A DNA stretch of 64,000 nt. Source: Chelydra serpentina (Eukaryota; Chordata; Testudines; Chelydridae). Below the pieces are notes generated by a model. That model was not told where the DNA came from. It saw only the letters and a program-made list of their open reading frames with translations, and did not search any database. This document shows, piece by piece, positions 45,975 to 55,712 of the stretch. Numbering within the stretch: the first letter of the stretch is position 1; every line of letters starts with the position of its first letter. Position numbers and translations under genes: made by a program. The stretch covers positions 20,619,501 through 20,683,500 of the forward strand of contig JBAIAC010000006.1 in assembly GCA_037349315.1 (NCBI GenBank), in the 5' to 3' direction.

Positions 45975-46795
45975 GCATTGCTATTAATTTTCACCTCTAG
46001 AAGCACTGGTGTTGGAAAGCATTTGAAATGGTAGCTGAGTCACAAAGCTTATTGCAGGCTCACGGTGGGGATTCATCATCGCTTTCATTAGGTTTTATTA
46101 TCATCACCGTCAATGGCACATACAGTGTTTATTACATCACTCTATAAGATGTTTAAACATTATATGACAAACAAATACTTCCTAGCACCTGGCTGTCTGG
46201 TTAACCTTTGTTCTGTATAGTTTGTTTTGCCACTGTAGATTTTTGATGTGCACTTCTGCATGTGATCCAGGTGATGAGATCACATAACCAATGCGTCCTT
46301 GACAAATTATTCTTGGTCTAATTTGATTCCACAGAGCGCTGACAATGAAAGGCCACTACACCAAACTGTGCTAGGGAAATGAATGTACACACAGACATCT
46401 GCAATTAATGATGCTCTACTATATTTAATGCACTATAAGTTCAGCATTTTATCAAGAAGATTGCTTAGATCTGTCTCTTTGAACACTAATTTAGGAATTT
46501 TGGCAAAGACCACAGAGAGTAATATGTATAGTTTATTATAGTAAAAATGTTTGATGAAACAACAAATATAAACAATCCTGCAGTGCTCAAAGAAAACAGA
46601 GGAACTCGTGTATTGCTGTAGTGTAGGTCTGATCTTAGTAGCGTACAGGTAATATATTTTGAAATAGAAATATGCATTGCAAAACTGTTCTCATAAGACC
46701 CTTTTATGGACTATTTCTCACCCTCTCTTCCTTTATATTTCTCCCTCTCTCTTTTTACATTCTTTTATTCCTTCATTGTCTTTATTAAGTTGTGC
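45975..46795. other. intergenic sequence, nothing recognised
   Basis: No supported feature. Confidence 0.45.
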
Positions 46796-46796
46796 C

Positions 46797-47330
46797 GCTC
46801 TAAGGTCTCCCGTGTAGCTGCTCTATGCCGGCGGGGCAGAGCCCTCCTGCCGGCATACTTAAATCACCCCTACCATAAGCACCGACTCCGTGGGTGCTCC
46901 AGGGCTGGAGCACCAATGGGGAAAAATTGGTGGGTGCTCAGCACCCACCAGTAGCTCCCCGCCCGTCCCGGGGCCCACGCCCAGCTCCCTGCCCGCCTCG
47001 GGACCCGCGCCCAGCTCACCGACGCCGGGCGACGTGGCGTCGGGGGGCGGGGCCCCGCAACGTCACCCGGCGTCGGGGGGCGGGGCCCCGCAACGTCACC
47101 CGGAGTGACACCGGGCGACGGCACCCACGGGCGCCGCTGGAAGTCGACTCCTGTGCCCCTAACAAGAGGCGGTAGCTATGTCAGCAGGAGTGTGTCTCCC
47201 ACTGACATTGCGCTGTCCACACCGGCGCTTTTGTCGATGAAATTTTGTCATTCAGGGGTATGTTTTCGCATCCCTGACTGACAAAAGTTTTACCGGCAAA
47301 AGTACTAGTGTAGACAAAGTCAGAATTCCC
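46797..47330. mobile_element. older MITE (split host element), second copy
   Basis: The parts 46797-46866 and 47156-47330 belong together: CAAGAGGCGGTAGCTATGTC, then CACTGACATTGCGCTGTCCA and CTAGTGTAGACAAAG are the inverted counterpart of the family at 21850-22640. It is interrupted by the element at 46875-47155. Confidence 0.55.
46875..47155. mobile_element. hAT-like MITE of the GGCGCCGACT family, copy 3
   Basis: Left end ATAAGCACCGACTCCGTGGG and right end GAAGTCGACTCCTGTG; flanking 8-mers CCCCTACC and CCCCTAAC match at 7 of 8. Near-identical GCGTCGGGGGGCGGGGCCCC blocks are tandemly duplicated inside (about 47030-47100). Confidence 0.8.
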
Positions 47331-47862
47331 TTCCTGGTTCTCCTATTGCTCTGAGAGGGAGCAAATTTCTGGGCCCTGTACTCAGTGCAGTGTATGTTTC
47401 TCTGATATGCCTTGCACCCCCTTATGGCCCTGTGCCACCACACTTACTAGGCCAGAGTTGAACCCTAAAGCATTATACATTTTAGGGTATGTCTACACTA
47501 CGGTACTATTTCGATTTCTGTGAAACCGAACTTGTGAACCCGATATTTCCAGGTCGATTGTTCGAATCCACACCAGGGATGTTTATTCGAATGTCCGAGT
47601 CCACAGTAGGGGGGCAAGCGTCGACATTGCAAGCGGTGCACTGTGGGTAGCTATCCCACAGTTCCCGCAGTCCCGCCTGCCCACTGGAATTCTGGGTGTA
47701 GCCCCCAGTGCCTTGTGGGAACGAAATTGTGTCAAGGGTCGGTGTACGTACATTTCGTCACTCGACCCACACTTCCGCCTTCCCTACGTGAAAGCGCCGG
47801 CGGGGAATGAATTCGCGCCCTTTTCCTGTTGCTGATAGCTCAGACGCCACTGGACAGTGAGC

Positions 47863-49146
47863 ATGGAGCCCTCCGCGATTATCGCAGATGTTCTGTCCGT
47901 AGCCAACAACTCGCGCCTTATAGCACACCTTTTCCAGACTCTGATGCAGAGAAATCGGGAGAGGAGACAACGTAATCTCCGGGAGTACTTAAACTGTGAA
48001 AGGGGCATTGATCTCTTGCAAAGCGCTGGACCCCGGACCCTACACATCATGGTGGCAATGGGTCATGTTGATCCCGTGGAACGGCGATGCTGGGCAAGGG
48101 AAACAAGCACTGACTGGTGGGACCGCATAGTGCTGCAGGTATGGGATGAGTCCCAGTGGCTGCGAAACTTTCGGATGCGTAAGTGCACTTTTATGGAACT
48201 TTGTGAGTTGCTGTCCCCTGCCCTGAAGCGCCAGGACACCCGGATGCGAGCTGCCCTCACTATCCAGAAGCGAGTGGCCATAGCCCTCTGGAAGCTTGCA
48301 ACCCCTGACAGCTACCGGTCAGTAGCGAACCAATTTGGAGTGGGCAAGTCTACCGTGGGGGTTGCTGTGATGCAGGTAGCCCGTGCAATCGTTGACCTTC
48401 TGCTCCACAAAGTAGTGACCCTGGGAGACGTGCAGGCGATCATAGATGGCTTCGCTGCAATGGGATTCCCAAACTGCGGTGGGGCCATAGATGGGACACA
48501 CATCCCTATCCTGGGACCGGAGCACCAGGGCGGCCAGTATATTAACCGAAAGGGGTATTTTTCTATGGTTCTGCAAGCACTAGTGGACCACAAAGGACGT
48601 TTTACAAACATCAATGTTGGGTGGCCAGGAAAGGTTCATGATGCTCGTGTTTTCAAGAACTCTGGTCTGTTTAGACGCCTGCAACAGGGGGTTTATTTCC
48701 CCGACCACAAAATCACTGTTGGGGAGGTGGAGATGCCAACAGTGATCCTGGGGGACCCTGCCTACCCGCTAATGCCATGGCTCATGAAGCCATACACGGG
48801 AGCCCTGGACACTGAAAAGGAGCTCTTTAATTACCGCCTCAGCAAGTGCAGAATGGTGGTGGAGTGTGCCTTTGGCCGTCTCAAGGCAAGATGGCGAAGC
48901 TTACTTACTCGCTCCGACCTCAGCCCTAAAAATATCCCCATTGTGATTGCGGCGTGCTGTGTGCTCCACAATCTCTGTGAGATCAAGGGGGAGACATTTA
49001 TGCAGGGCTGGGAGGTTGAGGCAAATCGACTATCAGCAGATTACGCTCAGCCAGACACCAGAGCCATTCGAAGATCACAGCGGGAGGCGGTCCGCATCCG
49101 GGAAGCTTTGAAAGCTCGCTTCCAGACAGAGCGGGTTAACCAGTGA
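47863..49146 (+). CDS. PIF/Harbinger transposase (HARBI1-like, DDE)
   Basis: 427 aa from ATG 47863 (Kozak-like AGCATGG; A at -3, G at +4); a GTG two codons earlier is not needed. The N-terminal part holds a helix-turn-helix-like segment (SYRSVANQFGVGKSTVGVAV, about residues 150-169). The DDE nuclease core is visible as GGAIDGTHIPI (Asp210), GKVHDARVFKNS (about 256-267), GDPAYPLMPWLMKPY (Asp298) and VVECAFGRLKARWRSL (Glu334), followed by ACCVLHNLCE. All three catalytic acids are present and the frame is uninterrupted. In this superfamily the transposase cuts the element ends and depends on the Myb-like partner for DNA recruitment. It could also be read as a domesticated HARBI1, but the surrounding TIRs and TSD show that it sits in a transposon. 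Confidence 0.95.
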   Translation: MEPSAIIADVLSVANNSRLIAHLFQTLMQRNRERRQRNLREYLNCERGIDLLQSAGPRTLHIMVAMGHVDPVERRCWARETSTDWWDRIVLQVWDESQWLRNFRMRKCTFMELCELLSPALKRQDTRMRAALTIQKRVAIALWKLATPDSYRSVANQFGVGKSTVGVAVMQVARAIVDLLLHKVVTLGDVQAIIDGFAAMGFPNCGGAIDGTHIPILGPEHQGGQYINRKGYFSMVLQALVDHKGRFTNINVGWPGKVHDARVFKNSGLFRRLQQGVYFPDHKITVGEVEMPTVILGDPAYPLMPWLMKPYTGALDTEKELFNYRLSKCRMVVECAFGRLKARWRSLLTRSDLSPKNIPIVIAACCVLHNLCEIKGETFMQGWEVEANRLSADYAQPDTRAIRRSQREAVRIREALKARFQTERVNQ

Positions 49147-49264
49147 CTGCTACACTTCCGTAAACAGATACTGGACCTTCCCCTGTCCCTTTACACATGT
49201 CCCGTTGTCCATCCTCCCATTACCAACCGCCTTCCCCCTCCTTGGATCAACGCTGTAAAGTCAC

Positions 49265-49270
49265 AATAAA
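49265..49270 (+). terminator. poly(A) signal of the Harbinger transposase gene
   Basis: AATAAA 119 nt past the transposase stop, followed by TTTTTTTGTTTGA and TGTTCCTG U/GU-rich sequence. Confidence 0.65.
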
Positions 49271-49832
49271 GGAAAGATTTTTTTGTTTGAACCTGTTCCT
49301 GTACTTCTTCTTGGGTAATGATTATCACTGTGTAGGCATACGGCGGTTGGGGGGCGGTTTGGTTGGGGGACACTTTCCTTCAAAGGGGAAGCTGTAGATC
49401 CTGCCCAAAGCGCAGTGCAAAGAGGTGTTCCGCTTGCTTAAAGGGACCATCACCCTCTCCTAATCCCATGTGTGCGTGGTGGTGTCTATGTGCCTTGTAC
49501 GTATTGAGTATCGCCAACGGATCACACAGTGCATTGATCTATCCAGCAGGCTACTGTCAGCCGCAAAAGATCAGCGACCACCCTCCCCAAACATACAGTG
49601 CACCACCCAACCCCCAACCCTACGTTTAGAACGTAGAAACCAGCACAACGAAGGAAAGGTGTGCTTAATGCATGCAATGTGTACTGTGCTTGTCACTTCA
49701 GCAGTTAACCTGTCTGCACCCTCGTTTGTGCTCCCATTCTCTGCACTTAAAAACCATATTAACCACTACCCAGAGATACAAACGGTCCCATTTAAAACAC
49801 TCAGGGAAACATCGGTGAACCAAAAAACAAGA

Positions 49833-49838
49833 TTTATT
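49833..49838 (-). terminator. poly(A) signal of the Myb-like gene (minus strand)
   Basis: TTTATT on the + strand is AATAAA on the minus strand, 79 nt beyond the Myb-like stop codon. It converges on the transposase signal at 49265. Confidence 0.6.
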
Positions 49839-49916
49839 CAACAAAACAGTAACTTAACATGGAACCTGGGAAGGGAGGTGCTCAGGGGTGCTGCTAAATG
49901 GAGAGGAGGGAAAAGT

Positions 49917-50398
49917 CTATGGTTTTGGGAATGACAGCCTTCTGCTACTGCAGCGGTCTGCAGGGGTGGATTGAGTATTTCCACGCACCCTGGCTCCCCT
50001 TGTCCTAGTGACTTTTGGGGAGGAAGCCACTGGACTTGGTGGCGGGGGAGGGCAGCTTGAAAGAACATACAGAGGCGCTCTTTCTTCATGTCTCCTGTCC
50101 TGGAGAATATCAACTAGGCGCCGGAGCGTGTCTGTTTGCTCCCTCATTATTCCCAGCATTGTTTGGGTCGCCTGCTGATCCTCCTGCCGCCACCTGTCCT
50201 CGTGCGCTTCAGCCCTCTGCTCCCGTTCCCTGGCAGCTCGCTCGTACCGTGCGAAGTCCTCTCTGCGCTGTGCCGCCTCCCTCTGTGACAGCATCACTAA
50301 TTCCGAGAACATGTCGTCCCTGGTTCTCTTTTTGCGCCGCCTTATCTGGACTAGGCCATGGGTGGGAGAAGCACTGGTAGGGCGGGAGACAGTCACAG
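49917..50398 (-). CDS. Myb-like gene, exon 2
   Basis: Acceptor CCCACAG| at 50399-50400. Encodes the basic patch, the charged helical region and the C-terminus; stop at 49917-49919. Confidence 0.8.
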
Positions 50399-52314
50399 CT
50401 GTGGGATAAATGAAAGGGAGTGAATTCCTCAGAATGATACTTTTTCAAGAACAATGACCATACTCTTTCACCGTGAATAGGACCAAAGACAGTGCCTATC
50501 ACATGTACACGTACTACAAGGTCAAATACTATGCCTTAAGGCTGAGTGAGTGTCTGGGGTCCTGGTATACGGATCCCAGAAGCCTTGCCGTACACAGAAA
50601 ATCACCTCTCTGAAAACCATGGTAAGGTGCTTACTTTGGACTGCTGCGAGATTGCTTCACAGCACTGCTCTACTCCCATGTCTCCCTCAGTGTTCCTGGC
50701 GGCGGTCAGTAACTGCTGCTGGCCAAACCGATAATCTACGGCGGCTGTCCTAACCCCCCCCCCCCGTCCGCGTTGCCGCTCCAGGGAACCAAAAATGCCC
50801 GCGAACCGCTCTGCGTGAACGGCTCGCCTACCCTTCCCCCCCCCCCCCCCTCAGCGTGTCCGCTCCAGGGAACCAAAAATGCCCGCGAACCGCTCAGCGT
50901 GAACGGCTCGCCTACCCTCCCCCCCCCTCCGCGTGGCCGCTCCAGGGAACCAAAAATGCCCGCGAACCGCTCAGCGTGAACGGCTCGCCTACCCTCCCCC
51001 CCCCCTCCGCGTGGCCGCTCTAGGGAATCAAAAATGCCCGCGAACCGCTCAGCGTGAACGGCTCGCCTACCCTTCCCCCCCCTCAGCGTGGCCGCTCTAG
51101 GGAATCAAAAATGCCCGCGAACCGCTCAGCGTGAACGGCTCACCTATCCTATCCCCGGTTTAGCGTTGCCGGTCCCCGGGACTGTCCCTACCCGCGCACC
51201 GATATGTACTACTGGTTTTGCTCCCGACCCCCTACCACCACGCGTTAACGTAAACAGCCGGGTGTCTGTCTGTAAGGGGAAAAGGAAGCATGCAGTATAC
51301 TAATTATACCACTCATTCGAACCAGGACCCCATGACTGATATCACTCTGATGAGGATTACGGAGACAGAGAAAATCTGCATGCTGAGTCAATGCAAGCAA
51401 ACCCCGGGGCCGTATGCTGCCATGCTATGCAAGGCAATGATACCAGAGTACCTGCTGCTCGCATGGCGCGGGAAAGTATCCTACCATGGAGGAGACAATA
51501 AGGCAGCTCTCCCAGTGAACGTGCTAAACAAGCTATCGCTGTACCTTCAAGACAGCTTCTCTGAGATCTCTGCTGGTGATTACACCTCTATCCCCATACA
51601 TATTGACAGACTTTTCGAATAGTTGCACGGGAAAGCGACTCCAAGGTGAAGCGCATAAGGCCAATGAAGCCACAGTTACAGAGCGCTAACACACCATAAC
51701 TATTGTATTGAAAATAAATGTCTAAAACACTGACCTGATGATCCCTCTCCTGATTCCTGGTCAGGAATGCTGCCTTGGGAGTGTTCGAAGGGCAGCGCAG
51801 TCAGGGTCAGGAATAGTTCCTGGCTGTCGGGGAAATCTCCAGGGTGACCGCTTTCGATTGCCTCGTCCCCCTGCCCTCCTTCCTCTTCTTCGCCGTCAGC
51901 GAAAACCTCCTCCGATGTGTCCGTAGAATGGACCCCGTCATCGGTGTCCACGGACACTGGTGGGGTAGTTGTTGCCGCACCACCGAGCATGGCGTGCAGT
52001 GCCTCGTAAAATCGGCAAGTCTGAGGCGCTGAGCCAGAGCGTCCGTTGGACTCTTTGGTCTTTTGGTACGCCTGACGTAGCTCCTTGATTTTGACGCGGC
52101 ACTGCGTAGCATCCCGGCTGTACCCTCTCTCCGTCATAGCCTGTGAAATCTTCTCGTAAATTTTGGCATTCCGTCTTTTTGAACGGAGCTCGGCTAGGAT
52201 CGATTCATCGCCCCACACAGCGATGAGATCCAAAACCTCACGATCACTCCATGTTGGAGCTCTCTTTCTATTCAGTGATGGCATCGAAACCACCGCTGTA
52301 GAGCTCTGCATCAT
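49917..52314 (-). CDS. Harbinger Myb/SANT-like DNA-binding protein (two exons)
   Basis: Exon 1 52314-51735 and exon 2 50398-49917 (minus strand) join through TCATCAG|GTCAGT and TTTATCCCACAG|CTGTG; the split codon makes Ala and the frame stays open, giving about 353 aa. The first ATG is at 52314; the frame is open upstream to 52392 without an ATG. Residues about 16-115 form a trihelix/Myb-like domain (APTWSDREVLDLIAVWGDE, RGYSRDATQCRVKIKELRQA, CRFYEALHAMLGG). An acidic middle follows (EEEEGGQGDEAIE), then a basic patch RRRKKRTRDD and a long charged helix (QREAAQRREDFARYERAARE ... LVDILQDRRHEE) likely to be a coiled coil, then a proline-rich tail. In Harbinger elements this protein brings the transposase to the DNA and into the nucleus. 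The intron is inferred from splice consensus and frame, not from transcripts. Confidence 0.85.
50755..51165. repeat. tandem array of about 78-bp units inside the Harbinger element
   Basis: A unit containing CCGCTCCAGGGAACCAAAAA, then TGCCCGCGAACCGCTC and GTGAACGGCTCGCCTACC, followed by a C run, occurs five times (near 50777, 50862, 50938, 51017 and 51093), with a diverged sixth start near 51165. It lies in the intron of the Myb-like gene and just upstream of the 51290 open frame. Confidence 0.9.
51290..51622 (+). CDS. unrecognised third open frame of the Harbinger element (110 aa)
   Basis: ATG at 51290, TAG at 51620-51622. The protein (LAWRGKVSYHGGDNKAALPV, NVLNKLSLYLQDSFSEISAG, YTSIPIHIDRLFE) has ordinary amino-acid composition and a helical, amphipathic look, unlike the low-complexity frames elsewhere. 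It has AATAAA at 51713-51718, about 90 nt after its stop. It lies antisense in the intron of the Myb-like gene and in the same direction as the transposase. I recognise no domain. It may be a third gene, a 3' exon of a longer transposase transcript, or coding-like remnant sequence. Confidence 0.5.
   Translation: MQYTNYTTHSNQDPMTDITLMRITETEKICMLSQCKQTPGPYAAMLCKAMIPEYLLLAWRGKVSYHGGDNKAALPVNVLNKLSLYLQDSFSEISAGDYTSIPIHIDRLFE
51713..51718 (+). terminator. poly(A) signal after the third Harbinger open frame
   Basis: AATAAA on the + strand, 91 nt past the stop at 51622 and just before the Myb-like exon 1 donor. Confidence 0.45.
51735..52314 (-). CDS. Myb-like gene, exon 1
   Basis: 193 codons plus 1 nt, carrying the whole Myb/SANT-like domain and the acidic region. 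Donor CAG|GTCAGT at 51734-51733. Without splicing the frame ends 11 codons later (QCFRHLFSIQ). Confidence 0.85.
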
Positions 52315-52704
52315 TGCCAGTGCTGCTGAGCTCGCCACTATGTCCAAAGAGGCAATGGGATTCAAAATGGCCACAGAGGAAAAAACATTCAAATTTTCGC
52401 GGGGATTTCTCTGAGTGGCAGGTCAGAGCATCCGAGTACACAATACTGCCCTGAGCGTCCACCGAGTGGTGCACTGTGGGATAGCTCCCGGAGCTATTAG
52501 CGTCGAATTCCGTCCACAGTACCTCGCATTCGACATGCCCATTTCGAATTTGGCGCTACTCCCCTCGTCAGGGTGGAGTACCAAAATCGATTCAAGGAGC
52601 CCTTACTGTCGAAATAAACTGCTTCCTAATGTGGACGGGTGAGGGATTAAATCGAGTTAACGCTGATAAATTCGACATAAAGTCCTAGTGTAGACCTGGC
52701 CTTA

Positions 52705-55084
52705 GAGAAGTGTATTCTCAAATTTCAATATTTCTAGTTAGCAACACTTTCCAATTCTCATTGGAGCAGATTTTTAAAAGCACCTACAAAATGTAGGAGT
52801 ATAAATCCCAATGACTTTTAATGAGATGTTTGCTCCTCAGTCCAGTAAAAAAAAATCTCCTCTATGATTATTTGTTAATGATCAACACTGTATTCAGTCC
52901 TGGACTGGTGGGGGGTAGACAATGAGGCCCAATGGGTTTCTCTCTATCTTTAAAATTCATAACATGAAATGTGTCAAATGTTAGTCAATTTCTGTGAATT
53001 AACTTTGTCTGCAGTGTATGATACTGTACTTCATTAAAATGCCACTTTTCTTGTCAATTTGCATCTAATTTACTATTTGAATCTAGGAGAATTTAGTCCT
53101 GGTTTTTGTTAACTAGATTAACTTTAAACACAAAGCTTAAATCATATTGTTTTGGATCTTTCAGCAAGTCAAAGTGGCTGCCAATTCCCTAGAAATAAGC
53201 AAAGGGACTGTTTCTTATAAAACATTGTTTATTTGAAATGTGCAGTGGGGCATTTCCACATATTTGTACATAGGCTTCACTTATGGCTCTGCTTTTTGTT
53301 CATAAATTATAACATTGCTTCATTACTTCCTATGCATTGATCTCCAGCTTGATTTTTGTGTTTTAGCTAAGTGGTTTCCCAAGAAGAAACAAAATAGTTT
53401 AATATCTCCCTGCCATGTTCACTTAGCTTCTTGGAAACACCATTTAGGGTTTTCTGACTTTAAAGATAACTGCCAAAGTTAAAAAAAAAATGGAGCTTGT
53501 GCCCCTTTCCTTCTTGATGATGTATCAAAGTTTTTAAAATAGATATATTTAAAATATAAACATTTTTTTCTACTTGCTTTTTATTCATTAGCAATCCAGA
53601 TGCTACCTAGGCTGGAAGACCCTATGGTGACTGGTGAACTTCTGAAATGGTGAAGTCACAAGAGCTTTACAAGCAAAAATTGGGCTGTAAAGAGGGTACA
53701 GAATTAGAGTAAGACTGCTTAAAACGGCTGTTTTTGTTCTGGACACCTATTTAACTTCAATGGTTAATTAACATTTTGAAGAAAAGAAGCCTTTAGTAAA
53801 CTCTCTCACCCATTCAGCAATGTCACAACAAACAATACCTCTCACCTGCTCTCCAACAAAGGCAGGGGGAACCAGACTTTATGTTCTTGGTATTTCTAAG
53901 GTTAAAAAAAAAAGGGGGGGGTAGAAAACAGCAGCTTTAAAATAATAATAATAAAAACATTCAGGCCCTCCTCATACATCATAAAGAATCAAAAAAGAGG
54001 ACAGAAGTTCAATTAAAAGAAAATCCTTTACAGGTGACCTTTAAATGTTTATGCACAATGCCTGGCACATAGGAATACAAGTGATGGAGGCCAGATACTA
54101 GAGGGGACTTGCCCTATTTGAGAAGTCTCCCATAAGAATACAACACTGCTCGATTTGTAATTAAATGTCTGAGCTATTATAGATTTGCCCTATTAGTAAA
54201 ATTTCCCCATCTGGTTAAACTCACTATGCATGTATCCTGCCTGTTCTATCCTAGGGGACTCAAATCTGGAGTCTACTGCGGTATAAGCACTACAGCTGCT
54301 AGATAAGCCCATTAGGAGCCTTCCAACAGCAAGGTCCTCAGATCAGAAAAGCATCCCTATCCATCAATGCTACATCTTCACTACAGAACTAGCCCAGGCT
54401 ATAGCCCAGGTGTTGCCTCCTAACCGCTTCCATCCACATAGAAAAACCTCTAACATGGGCTTGAGGGTGCTTTAAGCTAGCAGGCACAGCTGAAGGTACA
54501 GGCTTGAGCTCAGGCAGGTGACCTGCCTATTTTGCAGTGAAAATGCAGGCTAATCAAGTCCAGGTGCTTTAATCCTTCAATCCTTATCCCAGAATTTCAC
54601 CTGGGATGTACTTTCTTTCCAGTTCCTCCCCTGTGCATTTTAACCCATATTTGCCTGCTCTATTTCTGCTGCACTTCTACACCATTTGAACAGAGAGGCT
54701 GTCCAAGAAATCCTTCTCCATGCTGCCGGTTAACCAGAAGCTGGCACCAGCCTTCTGGTAAAGCTGTGATGTGATATCAGCAAGACCCATTAGAGCACTT
54801 CTGCATAGGCACCCAGTATAACAGACACAACCACCTGGGTTTGGCACAGATGGGACTTTACAGTGGTGATGCTCCACCCATGGTAGGCTTGCCTGGACTA
54901 ACTGTGCAGTGAAGGCATACACCAAAGGACTGAAGCACATGCTTAAGACCCACTGAAATCAAGTTAAGCATTCTTTACATAATACTGTAATAATTGTGCA
55001 TACTTTGCTGAATCAAGGCACAAGCCTGTAAGAACAGTGCTAAATTGCTTTCAGATGGAGGATGGATTTTGTGCATCTTAAACA
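52705..55084. other. intergenic sequence, nothing recognised
   Basis: AT-rich; no coding exon, RNA or bounded repeat could be supported. Confidence 0.45.
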
Positions 55085-55092
55085 CTACATGC

Positions 55093-55403
55093 CAAAGGCG
55101 CTGACTCCGTGGGTGCTCCGGGGCTGGATCACCCACGGGGAAAAATTGGTGGGTGCGGAGCACCCACGGGGAAAAATTGGTGGGTGCGGAGCACCCACTG
55201 GCAGCTCCCCGCCAACCCCGGGGCCCGCGCCTAGCTCCCCGCCAGCCCCGGGACCCACCGCAAACTCACCTCAGCACCAGGAGACGTTGCGGGGCCCCGC
55301 CCCCGATGCTGGGCAACGTTGCATCGGCGGTGGGGCCCCGCAACGTCACCTGGCATCGGGGGCGGGGCCCGGCTTCCGCCCCCACTGGAAGTCGGCACCT
55401 GTG
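55093..55403. mobile_element. hAT-like MITE of the GGCGCCGACT family, copy 4
   Basis: Left end CAAAGGCGCTGACTCCGTGG, right end GAAGTCGGCACCTGTG; perfect 8-bp duplication CTACATGC (55085-55092 and 55404-55411). The segment CACGGGGAAAAATTGGTGGG is duplicated in tandem (about 55134 and 55167). Confidence 0.92.
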
Positions 55404-55411
55404 CTACATGC

Positions 55412-55712
55412 CTTTTATGATTTTGTACATAAAGCAAAAGTACTGTAAGAAATTCAGAGTAAACAGTTTCTCCATCAAAATCTAGTACACAGAAAGAGGT
55501 TTAACATATTGTGCTTTCCCCAGTGTACGAAAGCGCTTCCCCTGTAACAATGCAACCCTGACACAATCTATCCCTTAATCTTTTTAGAGTTGGAATAAAT
55601 GGATTAAAAATATACTGTATTTAAAATAGCTTTGATCAACAAAGGGCACCTTTATATTTTATTTATTTATTTCATCTGAGGCAAAGATCCAAGAAGTCAT
55701 AATTAACTGTTC
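55412..55712. other. intergenic sequence, nothing recognised
   Basis: No supported feature. Confidence 0.4.

Larger units (their letters stand above)
47485..52701. mobile_element. complete autonomous PIF/Harbinger transposon (5217 bp)
   Basis: Left terminus GGGTATGTCTACACTA, right terminus (reverse complement) GGCCAGGTCTACACTA; the two share GTCTACACTA. The element is flanked by TTA on both sides (47482-47484 and 52702-52704), the trinucleotide duplication typical of PIF/Harbinger. It carries the two convergent genes expected of the superfamily: a DDE transposase (+, 47863-49146) and a Myb/SANT-like DNA-binding protein (-, two exons, 52314-49917), each with a poly(A) signal between them. A tandem array and a third open frame lie in the Myb intron. 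Both key frames are intact. Confidence 0.94.

Noticed and set aside
47857..47862. GTG start two codons upstream of the Harbinger transposase ATG
   Set aside because: Eukaryotic initiation is expected at the ATG at 47863, which has a strong context.
52315..52392. Upstream extension of the Myb-like frame to a TTG
   Set aside because: No ATG before 52314 in this frame; non-ATG start is unsupported.
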